Positions 6,559 to 12,612 of a stretch of 12,612 nucleotides of DNA are shown here, piece by piece. How positions within the stretch are numbered: position 1 is the first letter of the stretch; each line of letters starts with the position of its first letter. The stretch is from Desulfonatronospira sp. (GTDB lineage Bacteria; Desulfobacterota; Desulfovibrionia; Desulfovibrionales; Desulfonatronovibrionaceae): NCBI GenBank assembly GCA_003563255.1, contig PWSL01000091.1, positions 1-12,612 on the forward strand, in the 5' to 3' direction. Made by a program: the position numbers and the translations under genes. The notes under the pieces are model-generated. The model did no database searches and had not been told where the DNA came from. It saw nothing but the letters and a program-made list of their open reading frames with translations.

Positions 6559-9500
6559 GTTCTTCCTCCCTGGATTGGTCTGTATACAAAAGCCCGGCTA
6601 TTTCAGAAAAGATTTGTTCAGGAGCAAACTGCTCCACTGCCGCCGCCCCGCTGGGACAGGTGGCTGAGCAGGAGCCGCAGCCCCGGCACAGGGCTTCGTT
6701 GACCCGGGCGACTCTGGCCTGGTGATCAAAGGTGACTGCATTATAGGGGCAGACCCGGGTGCACATTGCGCAGCCGCTGCAGATGTCGGCATCGATCACT
6801 GAGCGTTCGGCCAGGGTGCTGACCCAGCCCCTGGAAAGCAGGGCCACTGCCTCTCCTGCCGCAGCAGAAGCCTGGGCTACGGTGTCCGGGATGTCCTTGG
6901 GGCCCTGGCTGCAGCCGGCCACAAAGACCCCGGAGGCCTGGGTGGATACCGGGGCCAGCTTGGGGTGCTGCTCGGTGAGCCAGCCGTGGCTGTCTGCGGA
7001 AACCCCTGCCAGCCGGGCGGTTTGCACTGCACCTGTGGCCGGGACCATGGCCGGACTGAGAATGACCATATCCGCCGGAATCCTTAAAACTTTGCCGCTC
7101 AGGGTGTTTTCAGCCACCACTGTAAGCCGGCCGGTGTCCTCGGGATTGTCGGCCACATCAGTGACCTCGGCCACCCGGCCGCGCACCAGGCGGATGCCTT
7201 CAGCCTGGATGCGGCTGTAGAATTCCTCGTAGTTTTTGCCGGGAGTACGCATGTCTATATAAAATGAATACACCTCGGCCCCGGTCTTCTCCCGGATAAG
7301 GTGGGCGAATTTCAGGGAATACATGCAGCAGACCCGGGAGCAGTAGTCCTTGTGGTTTTTGTCCCTGGATCCCACACAGTGGATGATGGCCACCCTTTCG
7401 GGCCTGCGCCCGTCTTTGGTCTGTATACTGCCCTGGGTGGGGCCAGTGGCGTTGTTCAGACGCTCGAACTGCAGGCTGGTATAGACCTCCGGGTACCGGC
7501 CGAAACCGTACTGGGACAGGGATTCTGGGTTGTACAGCTCAAATCCGGTGGCCAGGATTATGCTTCCCACCTTAAGCTCCACGTCTTCGGGCTGCATACT
7601 GTGGTCTATGGCCCCGCGCTCACATGCCTGCACGCACTCCATACATTCGGAGCAGATCCCGCAGTTGAGGCAGCTTGAGGCCTCCTGCACCGCAGCATCC
7701 TCGTCCAGAGTTCCTTCCACTTCGGCAAATCCATGCAGGGATCTGTCCGGACTCAGCCTTGCAGGCTCTGCCCTGTGCCTGGGTTCCAGGCCACCCGGCA
7801 CCGGCCTCCAGTCGGTGCCTGAACTGTCCTGGTCCAAAGAGTCCTTATGCCCCAGGTCAAGCTCATGGCCGTCCAGAAAGCGTTCAATGGCCTCGACTGC
7901 ACGCCTGGCGGCGCCTATGGCCTCCACAACAGTGGCCGGTCCTGTGACCGCATCACCTGCAGCAAAGACCCAGGGAATCGTGGTCTGCTGAGTCCTGGGG
8001 TCCACCTGGAGCATGCCGCGCCTGGTCCATTGGAGTTCCGGGACTGTTTCGGCCCAGGGAGCATGGATCTTCTGGCCCACGGCCACGATGACCGTGTCCG
8101 CCTCCAGGACCTGTTCGCTGCCGGATACCGGCTCAGGTCTGCGTCTTCCCCCTGCATCGGGTTCCCCCAGCCGGGTGCTCAGGCATTCAAGGCCGGTGAG
8201 ACAGCCCTGTCTGAGCACCAGACGGTTTGGCTGGGTCAGGTAACAGAATTTTATCCCTTCCTCTCTGGCCTCGCTGATTTCCTGGGCATAAGCCGGCATT
8301 TCTTCTTCCGAACGGCGGTATAATATGCTCACTTCCCTGCAGCCCAGGCGCAGGGCGGTCCTGGCGGCATCCAGGGCCACGTTGCCCCCGCCGATGACCA
8401 GAGTTCTGGGGCCGACCTGCACATCCTGCTGCAGGTTGACCTTTTTCAGAAAGTCCACTGCGTTAATCACCCCTGGACAGTCTTCGTCTTCCAGTCCCAG
8501 TCCGGTCCCCGCCTGGGCCCCGATGGCCATAAAGGCCGCCTGGAAGCCCTGCTCCTGCAAACCTTCAAGGGTGAAGTCATGGCCGAAACTCATTTTTGTG
8601 CGCACCTCCACCCCGAGTTCCAGGATCCGGTCGATTTCTTTGTCCAGGATCCCGGGAGGCAGGCGAAAGTCCGGAATACCGCTGCGGAGCATGCCTCCCA
8701 GATAATCTGAAGCCTCGAATATGGTCACGGCAAAGCCCTTGCGGCGCAAAAAGCAGGCCGCTGCCAGCCCGGCCGGACCTGAACCGATGACGGCCACTTT
8801 TTCCTGCCGGTCTGTCCCGGGCACAAAGCCGGGAGCGGAAGCATATTCGGCTGCAAACCTCTTAAGGGCCTTGATGGCTACAGCAGAGTCCGCCTGGCTG
8901 CGGCGGCAGGCGGATTCGCAAGGATGCGGACAGACCCGGCCCAGTACCGCCGGCAGGGGCAGCCTGTCATGGATGATTTTCAGGGCCTCCTGGTATTTGC
9001 CCTGACTGATGAGCTGCACATAACCCTGGACATTGGCCCCGGCCGGGCAGGCCACAGTGCAGGGAGCCCGGTCCTTCTTGTCTATACAGTAGGTCCCGGG
9101 CACTGACTGGGGAAAGGAACGATAGATGGCCGTCCTGCTACTCAGGCCCTCGTTCCATTCGCTGGGAACCAGGACAGGGCAGACTTTGGCGCATTCGCCG
9201 CAGCCCGTGCATTCAGAATGCAGGACATAGCGGGGCTTTTTGCGCACCGTCACCGTGTAGTTGCCCACGAAACCGGTTATGTCTTTGACCTCGCTCCAGG
9301 TCATGAGTTCAATATTGGGATGCTGCCCCACCTCGACCATTTTGGGGGTCCCAATGCACGCAGCGCAGTCCAGGGTGGGAAAGGTCTTGTCCAGCTTGGC
9401 CATCTGACCTCCAATGGAGGGATCCTTTTCCACCAGGTAAACAGGATAGCCGGAATCAGCAGCGGTCAGGGCCGCCTGCATGCCGGCAATACCTCCCCCT

Positions 9501-9949
9501 ATGACCAGAACTGATTTGTTGACCTCTATTCTGCGGGTAAAAAGGCTGCGGTGGTGCCGGACCCTGGCTGCAGCAGCCGATACCAGTCTGATGGCCTTTT
9601 GGGTGGCCTGGCCGGAGTCCAGACTGACCCAGGCCGAGCCCTCCCGGATATTGGTCATCTGCAGCAGGTAGGGATTCAGTCCGGCCCGGGCACAGGCCCT
9701 GGCAAAGGTCGGCAGGTGCATCCGCGGAGAGCAGGAGGCCACCACCACCCGGTTCAGACCGTGGTTGACTATGTCTGATATGATCATGTCCTGGCCCTGG
9801 TCCGAGCACATGAACTGGTAGTGCCTTGCCTGGAACACATTTTCCAGTCCTGAGGCAAAACGGGCCACTTCCTCCACGTTTACCTTTCCGGCGATGTTCT
9901 GTCCGCAATGACAGATATAGATGCCTATACGCGGCTGTTTATGACTCAT
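6533..9949 (-). CDS. hdrA: HdrA with an inserted GltD/NfnB-like NAD(P)H module, 1138 aa
   Basis: The chain starts as HdrA: IGIYICHCGQNIAG (8-21), a FAD Rossmann motif (VLVIGGGIAGMQAA, 147-160), LDKTFPTLDCAACIGTPK (186-203) and a cluster CTGCGECAKVCP (247-258). Canonical HdrA is then interrupted from about residue 284 to 697 by a GltD-like module: N-terminal cysteines (C297, C301, C340, C344, C348), a FAD motif (VAVIGSGPAGLAAA, 385-398), a nucleotide motif (LVIGGGNVALDAARTAL, 517-533) with YRRSEEEMPA and FAAGDAVTGP. HdrA then resumes with cluster CLNCGICSECMECVQAC (760-776), CVGSRDKNHKDYCSRVCC, and two terminal ferredoxin clusters (1057-1067, 1088-1098). The arginine pair after the second Rossmann motif hints at NADPH, but NADH is possible. 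The start at 9949 gives the ATGA overlap with hdrB; a longer reading from 10096 would lie inside hdrB. Confidence 0.93.
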   Translation of the reverse strand: MSHKQPRIGIYICHCGQNIAGKVNVEEVARFASGLENVFQARHYQFMCSDQGQDMIISDIVNHGLNRVVVASCSPRMHLPTFARACARAGLNPYLLQMTNIREGSAWVSLDSGQATQKAIRLVSAAAARVRHHRSLFTRRIEVNKSVLVIGGGIAGMQAALTAADSGYPVYLVEKDPSIGGQMAKLDKTFPTLDCAACIGTPKMVEVGQHPNIELMTWSEVKDITGFVGNYTVTVRKKPRYVLHSECTGCGECAKVCPVLVPSEWNEGLSSRTAIYRSFPQSVPGTYCIDKKDRAPCTVACPAGANVQGYVQLISQGKYQEALKIIHDRLPLPAVLGRVCPHPCESACRRSQADSAVAIKALKRFAAEYASAPGFVPGTDRQEKVAVIGSGPAGLAAACFLRRKGFAVTIFEASDYLGGMLRSGIPDFRLPPGILDKEIDRILELGVEVRTKMSFGHDFTLEGLQEQGFQAAFMAIGAQAGTGLGLEDEDCPGVINAVDFLKKVNLQQDVQVGPRTLVIGGGNVALDAARTALRLGCREVSILYRRSEEEMPAYAQEISEAREEGIKFCYLTQPNRLVLRQGCLTGLECLSTRLGEPDAGGRRRPEPVSGSEQVLEADTVIVAVGQKIHAPWAETVPELQWTRRGMLQVDPRTQQTTIPWVFAAGDAVTGPATVVEAIGAARRAVEAIERFLDGHELDLGHKDSLDQDSSGTDWRPVPGGLEPRHRAEPARLSPDRSLHGFAEVEGTLDEDAAVQEASSCLNCGICSECMECVQACERGAIDHSMQPEDVELKVGSIILATGFELYNPESLSQYGFGRYPEVYTSLQFERLNNATGPTQGSIQTKDGRRPERVAIIHCVGSRDKNHKDYCSRVCCMYSLKFAHLIREKTGAEVYSFYIDMRTPGKNYEEFYSRIQAEGIRLVRGRVAEVTDVADNPEDTGRLTVVAENTLSGKVLRIPADMVILSPAMVPATGAVQTARLAGVSADSHGWLTEQHPKLAPVSTQASGVFVAGCSQGPKDIPDTVAQASAAAGEAVALLSRGWVSTLAERSVIDADICSGCAMCTRVCPYNAVTFDHQARVARVNEALCRGCGSCSATCPSGAAAVEQFAPEQIFSEIAGLLYTDQSREEEHEHRDQPA

Positions 9950-10791
9950 ATCTTTTCCGGTGCAATAAGCAGTTTGTCCAGTCCCAGTTCTTTCCTGGGC
10001 ACCCCCAGGGCCAGGCCGGCCACCTGAGTGAAAAAGAGCACCGGCAGCCTGGGCAGGCCCAGGCTCAACTGGGCGCTTTCCAGATTGAGCTGGCACAGGG
10101 GACAGATGACCGCGGCCAGGTGGGCTCCTTTATCCTGCATGGCGAGGATGATGCGCTGCACCAGGGCCTCGGTGCTCTGCCGGAATCCCAGGGCATGGGC
10201 TGCGCCGCAGCAGGCGGTCTTCAGGGAGTAGTTCACCGGAGTAAAGCCCAGTCCTTCAATGAATCTGTCCAGCATTTGAGGGTGTTCCGGGTCATCTACG
10301 TCGGTCCATGGCCTGGAAAAAAGACAGCCGTAGTAGGCGGCCACCCTGAGCCCGGACATGTCCGGGCTAAGAGACGATTTATGCATCTGCCCCCGGCTGG
10401 AGAGCACCTGCAGGAGGTGTCTCACAGGCAGCTGAGGGGCGGAGTCAGGTCCGCCCTCCTGCAGGATTTTTCTCCAGGTGCCGGCATACAGGTCCTGGTC
10501 CTGCAGCAAGAGTTTGCGGGTCTTGCGCAGGGTGTTGAAGCACCCGTTGCAGCCTGTGACGAGTTCTTTTGCCCCTGCCTGGGACGCCCTGGCCATGACC
10601 AGTGCCGGGTGGTAAACTCCATAGTCTCCCTGCAGGCTGAAACCGGCGGTGCTGCCGCAACAGTTCCAGTCAGGCAATTCTTCCAGGCGGATATCCAGGC
10701 GGCTGCACACTGCATCCACGGACTCTTTGTAGCCGGCAGCGGTTTCATAAGAACAGCCGGGATAGAAGTAAAAACCGTCGGACATGGTCAT
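9946..10791 (-). CDS. hdrB: Heterodisulfide reductase subunit B, 281 aa
   Basis: Both CCG domains of HdrB are complete. Domain 1 has PGCSYE (C13), NCCG (C44, C45) and CNGC (C81, C84); domain 2 has YGCLF (C156), CCGAAHALG (C194, C195) and CPLC (C230, C233). In archaeal HdrB these bind the two noncubane [4Fe-4S] clusters that reduce the CoM-S-S-CoB disulfide. In bacteria the substrate is unknown and may be a protein or small-molecule disulfide. All ligands are kept, so the protein should be catalytically competent. Length is close to the usual 280-300 residues. GGAGAAGG lies just before ATG 10791, and the gene overlaps both hdrC and hdrA by four bases (ATGA), implying translational coupling. 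Confidence 0.95.
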   Translation of the reverse strand: MTMSDGFYFYPGCSYETAAGYKESVDAVCSRLDIRLEELPDWNCCGSTAGFSLQGDYGVYHPALVMARASQAGAKELVTGCNGCFNTLRKTRKLLLQDQDLYAGTWRKILQEGGPDSAPQLPVRHLLQVLSSRGQMHKSSLSPDMSGLRVAAYYGCLFSRPWTDVDDPEHPQMLDRFIEGLGFTPVNYSLKTACCGAAHALGFRQSTEALVQRIILAMQDKGAHLAAVICPLCQLNLESAQLSLGLPRLPVLFFTQVAGLALGVPRKELGLDKLLIAPEKI

Positions 10792-11291
10792 ATCCTTCTC
10801 CGTCTGAGAAGCCTTAAGGCCAGAGAGAGTCTTCCAGGCATATCCGATGGGTGCAGCAACCCGTATCCGGCAGCCAGACGGGACTCGCTCACCCGGCCTC
10901 GTTTTTCCACCTGTCTGACAAAACCCCGGTACACGTCGGGCATCTTGAATTCCCTGCGGGCCAGATTGTGTTCCAGGGACATGACCCTCAAGGCATACAT
11001 GATATCAGACACAGGTACTCCCTGGGGGCATCGGGTAAGGCAGGCGTTGCAGGAAACGCACATCCAGATGCTCCTGGAACCAAGGACTTCGGCCAGAAAA
11101 CCGTCCCGGAGCAGGGCCAGGATGCGTCTGGGTCCCAGATCCATTTCATGGGCCAGAGGGCAAGAACCGCTGCATGTGCCGCATTGGATGCAGTGCTGCA
11201 CTTCTTTTCCGGCTCTGCCTTGAAAAAAAGAGCGGCTCAAGGTTTCCTGATGTTCCGGGTCCAGTGTTTTATGGCTGTGTAAGAATCGCAT
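10788..11291 (-). CDS. hdrC: Heterodisulfide reductase subunit C, 167 aa
   Basis: Two [4Fe-4S] binding motifs are separated as in HdrC: CIQCGTCSGSCP (C34, C37, C40, C44) and CVSCNACLTRCP (C78, C81, C84, C88). HdrC relays electrons from HdrA to HdrB. The region after the second motif (ALRVMSLEHNLARREFKMPDVYRGFVRQVEKRGRV is split here into its two recognisable parts, the LxxNLARRE helix and the FxxxVxxxGRV helix) is the usual HdrC helical tail, ending in an arginine run, LRRRRI. AAGGCAG lies shortly before ATG 11291. It is the first gene of the leftward operon, with an AT-rich upstream region that contains a TATAAT box. Confidence 0.94.
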   Translation of the reverse strand: MRFLHSHKTLDPEHQETLSRSFFQGRAGKEVQHCIQCGTCSGSCPLAHEMDLGPRRILALLRDGFLAEVLGSRSIWMCVSCNACLTRCPQGVPVSDIMYALRVMSLEHNLARREFKMPDVYRGFVRQVEKRGRVSESRLAAGYGLLHPSDMPGRLSLALRLLRRRRI

Positions 11292-11323
11292 GGCTGCCTT
11301 TTTGATAGGTTTTTATAGTCGTT

Positions 11324-11329
11324 ATTATA
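11324..11329 (-). promoter_or_regulatory. Candidate -10 box (TATAAT) for the Hdr operon
   Basis: A perfect TATAAT lies 33 bases before the hdrC start, in the AT-rich gap 11292-11443. No good -35 hexamer stands at 16-18 bases upstream; TTGATT is present but only 12 bases away. The box is therefore supported only by its match and position. Confidence 0.4.
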
Positions 11330-11443
11330 TTCTGAGGTAAAAATCAAGGGTTTTAAATGTTTTTGCCAAAAAAAGATAACAGCCCGGATATTTTGTAACT
11401 GGTTGAGATGAGGAAGGTTTTATGGAAGGGGGGGCGCGAAGAA

Positions 11444-11896
11444 TCAGGCCAGCTGCCGGTCCAGTATAAGGTGGGTGAAATAACCGAATACCGAGGCCAG
11501 GTAGTACGGTATGAGGATCTGCCAGGGCACGTTGTAAAAGATGACCGGCAGCAGAAACACGGCCAGGGGGATGGCCAGCATGGCCCACCAGGTATGGATG
11601 AAACCCCTGTGCCTGGCCACCACCGGGAGCATGGCCAGAAAACCCAGGATGGCCGCCCAGCGGTAGTACCCAAGGATCATGAGGGTCAGGTTGATTATCA
11701 GCAGCAGGGAGTAAAAAAACTTCTGCCCCCTGGAATCCGTGTCCACATCCGGAAACAGCGCCCCCAGGACCACGCAGCCCATAAGAACCAGGGCCTGCCA
11801 GGGCTCGGGCCTGAACCATGCCAGCCAGTTCACAGCGGCCAGTACGCCCGCCCCCAGCAAAACCGCTCCAGCAATATGTACCTTATAACCGGGCAT
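11444..11896 (-). CDS. DUF457/YdjM-type membrane metal-dependent hydrolase, 150 aa
   Basis: The protein has the conserved polar residues of this inner-membrane family: H8 in MPGYKVHIAG, GALFPDVDTDS (D50, D52, D54), RHRGFIHTW (H97, H101) and GYFTHLILD (H142, D146), set between about four to five hydrophobic segments (roughly 11-28, 35-48, 62-92, 103-122, 130-145). The His/Asp set is expected to bind metal near the membrane; the substrate is unknown, and in E. coli YdjM is LexA-regulated. Start 11896 is chosen over 11914 because AGGAAA precedes it and the family begins with a short stretch before the His. It ends 152 bases before hdrC, with no clear terminator between, so read-through is possible, but a functional link to the Hdr genes is doubtful. 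Confidence 0.85.
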   Translation of the reverse strand: MPGYKVHIAGAVLLGAGVLAAVNWLAWFRPEPWQALVLMGCVVLGALFPDVDTDSRGQKFFYSLLLIINLTLMILGYYRWAAILGFLAMLPVVARHRGFIHTWWAMLAIPLAVFLLPVIFYNVPWQILIPYYLASVFGYFTHLILDRQLA

Positions 11897-12043
11897 GCGA
11901 TTTCCTGTAAACATTCAGGGGGGCAGATACCGGCCAGGGGGCAGTCCCGGCGACACTTTTCCTGCATAAATACAATAAGTACAGACGCGAAATTTTGTGA
12001 AGCTGCATAATCATTACTTAGTGCCTGACCCTGCTTTCCTTAT

Positions 12044-12306
12044 CTTTTGCCGATCTCAAACCGAAAAACGGCCGGACTATCCGGCGGCAAAAGAGCCAGT
12101 CCCCTTCCAGCTTATCGCCCAGGCCACCGGGGACAGGCACTTTTGCCGATCTCAAACCGAAAAACGGCCGGACTATCCGGCGGCAAAAGAGCCAGTCCCC
12201 TTCCAGCTTATCGCCCAGGGCACCGGGGACAGGCACTTTTGCCGACCTCAAACCGAAAAAAGGCCGGACTATAAGGCGGCAAAAGAGCCAGTCCCCTTCC
12301 AGCTTA
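12044..12306. repeat. Tandem array of 96-bp palindromic units (2.7 copies)
   Basis: Units begin at 12044, 12140 and 12236; the third stops after 71 bases. Units 1 and 2 differ at one base. Unit 3 has four substitutions, including CC to AA in the central stem. Each unit contains CTTTTGCCG and CGGCAAAAG as inverted arms (12044-12052 with 12085-12093 in unit 1) and an inner CCGG-rich stem. The arms are framed by GGGGACAGGCAC (12129-12140, 12225-12236) and GAGCCAGTCCCC (12093-12104, 12189-12200, 12285-12296). These are the same borders as in the element at 68-219, but the arms are unrelated. The 96-base period keeps reading frames open on both strands, which explains spurious ORFs here. The layout resembles REP clusters (BIMEs) linked to RAYT transposases. 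Confidence 0.9.
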
Positions 12307-12392
12307 AATAATGTGTCACTGTAGTGTTATTACCTGGAATTACAGACCTTGTCTACTGTATAGTATCTGTCTAGCGCTTTGCATGTGGCACT

Positions 12393-12482
12393 GGGACTGG
12401 CTCTTCCGGGACTCACTTGCCCCAAAATCAGTCGTTTTGAACACAAAATGATGCTCAAGTGGGTCCCAAAGTGTCTGTCCCC
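12393..12482 (-). repeat. Single palindromic element of the same border family, opposite orientation
   Basis: Read on the minus strand it starts GGGACAGACAC (12481-12471) and ends GAGCCAGTCCC (12403-12393). That is the border pair of the other elements with one change. The inner arms are GGGACCCACTTG (12467-12456) and CAAGTGAGTCCC (12419-12408), complementary except at one position. The core is AT-rich with a further TTTTG/CAAAA pairing. The arm sequence is shared with neither the 12044-12306 array nor the 68-219 element. Confidence 0.72.
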
Positions 12483-12535
12483 TGCTTTCCTCGTCCCCTG
12501 CTTTCCTCTCAGCGTCCACCGATGGTGCCTGTCCC
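12477..12535. repeat. Degenerate border fragments and a 15-bp direct repeat
   Basis: GTCCCCTGCTTTCCT occurs at 12477-12491 and again at 12493-12507 (period 16). A related GTGCCTGACCCTGCTTTCCT stands at 12021-12040, just before the 96-bp array. GGTGCCTGTCCC, the reverse complement of the border motif, is at 12524-12535. This looks like decayed or partial copies of the same palindrome family. Confidence 0.6.
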
Positions 12536-12571
12536 TACAAACATGCAAGCAAGGATTTTTTTCTTTTTTGT

Positions 12572-12607
12572 GGCTCCAGCTACATTTTTTAAGAAGCGGC
12601 TGGAGCC
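12572..12607. repeat. Perfect 9-bp inverted repeat at the window edge
   Basis: GGCTCCAGC (12572-12580) pairs with GCTGGAGCC (12599-12607) around an 18-base AT-rich loop. A pyrimidine-rich T run precedes it at 12556-12569 on the plus strand. No T run follows the stem on either strand as far as can be seen, so its role is unclear; it may continue beyond the window. Confidence 0.5.
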
Positions 12608-12612
12608 GCAAG

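Noticed and set aside
9826..11223. Plus-strand open frame of 465 codons across hdrB and hdrC
   Set aside because: Antisense to genes with complete and diagnostic cysteine motifs; no family features of its own.
12044..12306. CRISPR array
   Set aside because: Whole 96-bp units repeat directly with no unique spacers between short repeats, and no cas genes are present.
11997..12311. Plus-strand open frame with 32-residue protein repeats
   Set aside because: The repeats come from the 96-bp palindromic DNA unit, whose length is a multiple of three; frames stay open on both strands. It starts with GTG without a ribosome binding site.
12572..12607. Intrinsic terminator
   Set aside because: The 9-bp stem has a large 18-base loop and is not followed by a T run on either strand within the window.
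12330..12611. Minus-strand open frame of 93 codons at the window edge
   Set aside because: It runs through the palindromic elements and border fragments and shows no protein family features.

Overview
The window looks like chromosomal DNA of a GC-rich anaerobe, most likely a sulfate-reducing or syntrophic member of the Desulfobacterota (former Deltaproteobacteria). The basis is gene content: heterodisulfide-reductase (Hdr) and MvhD-type proteins, HdrD/DsrK-like iron-sulfur proteins, a PocR-domain sensor and an apparent selenoprotein. No rRNA, tRNA or CRISPR array is visible, and the species cannot be named from this sequence.

Layout. Positions 1-88 hold the 3' tail of an unidentified rightward gene. 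It ends inside a 152-bp nested palindrome (68-219). From 11291 down to 331 nine genes run leftward. In transcription order they are HdrC, HdrB, an HdrA carrying an inserted GltD/NfnB-like NAD(P)H module, MvhD, an FrhB/FdhB-like flavin/Fe-S protein, a tandem double HdrA, an HdrD-like CCG-domain protein with an in-frame UGA, a stand-alone PocR-domain protein, and a 75-residue protein of unknown function. The first seven overlap or lie within 13 bases of each other, including three ATGA stop/start overlaps. PocR follows 29 bases later and the small gene 222 bases after that. A separate leftward gene for a DUF457/YdjM-type membrane hydrolase lies at 11444-11896. The right end (about 12020-12611) has no gene and is filled with palindromic repeats.

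How the genes work together. HdrC and HdrB form the usual disulfide-reducing arm fed by HdrA. The inserted GltD-like module suggests that this HdrA takes or gives electrons from NAD(P)H. MvhD and the FrhB-like subunit are the usual docking subunits between Hdr and an electron-donor module, but no hydrogenase or formate dehydrogenase catalytic subunit lies in the window. The double HdrA and the HdrD-like protein add further flavin and Fe-S centres. No membrane subunit is present in the cluster, so a soluble multi-flavin, possibly electron-bifurcating complex is inferred; its substrates cannot be read from the sequence.

The most notable signal is the HdrD-like gene. A TGA at 1829-1827 interrupts a reading frame whose homology-like features continue on both sides, at a Pro-Glu-X-Gly-His-Ala site. 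A GC-rich hairpin starts 14 bases downstream, with a G-rich apical loop 22 bases downstream, as expected of a bacterial SECIS element. I read this as selenocysteine rather than a broken gene. The second notable signal is a family of palindromes at both window ends that share the borders GGGGACAGGCAC and GAGCCAGTCCCC (or close variants) but have unrelated inner arms.
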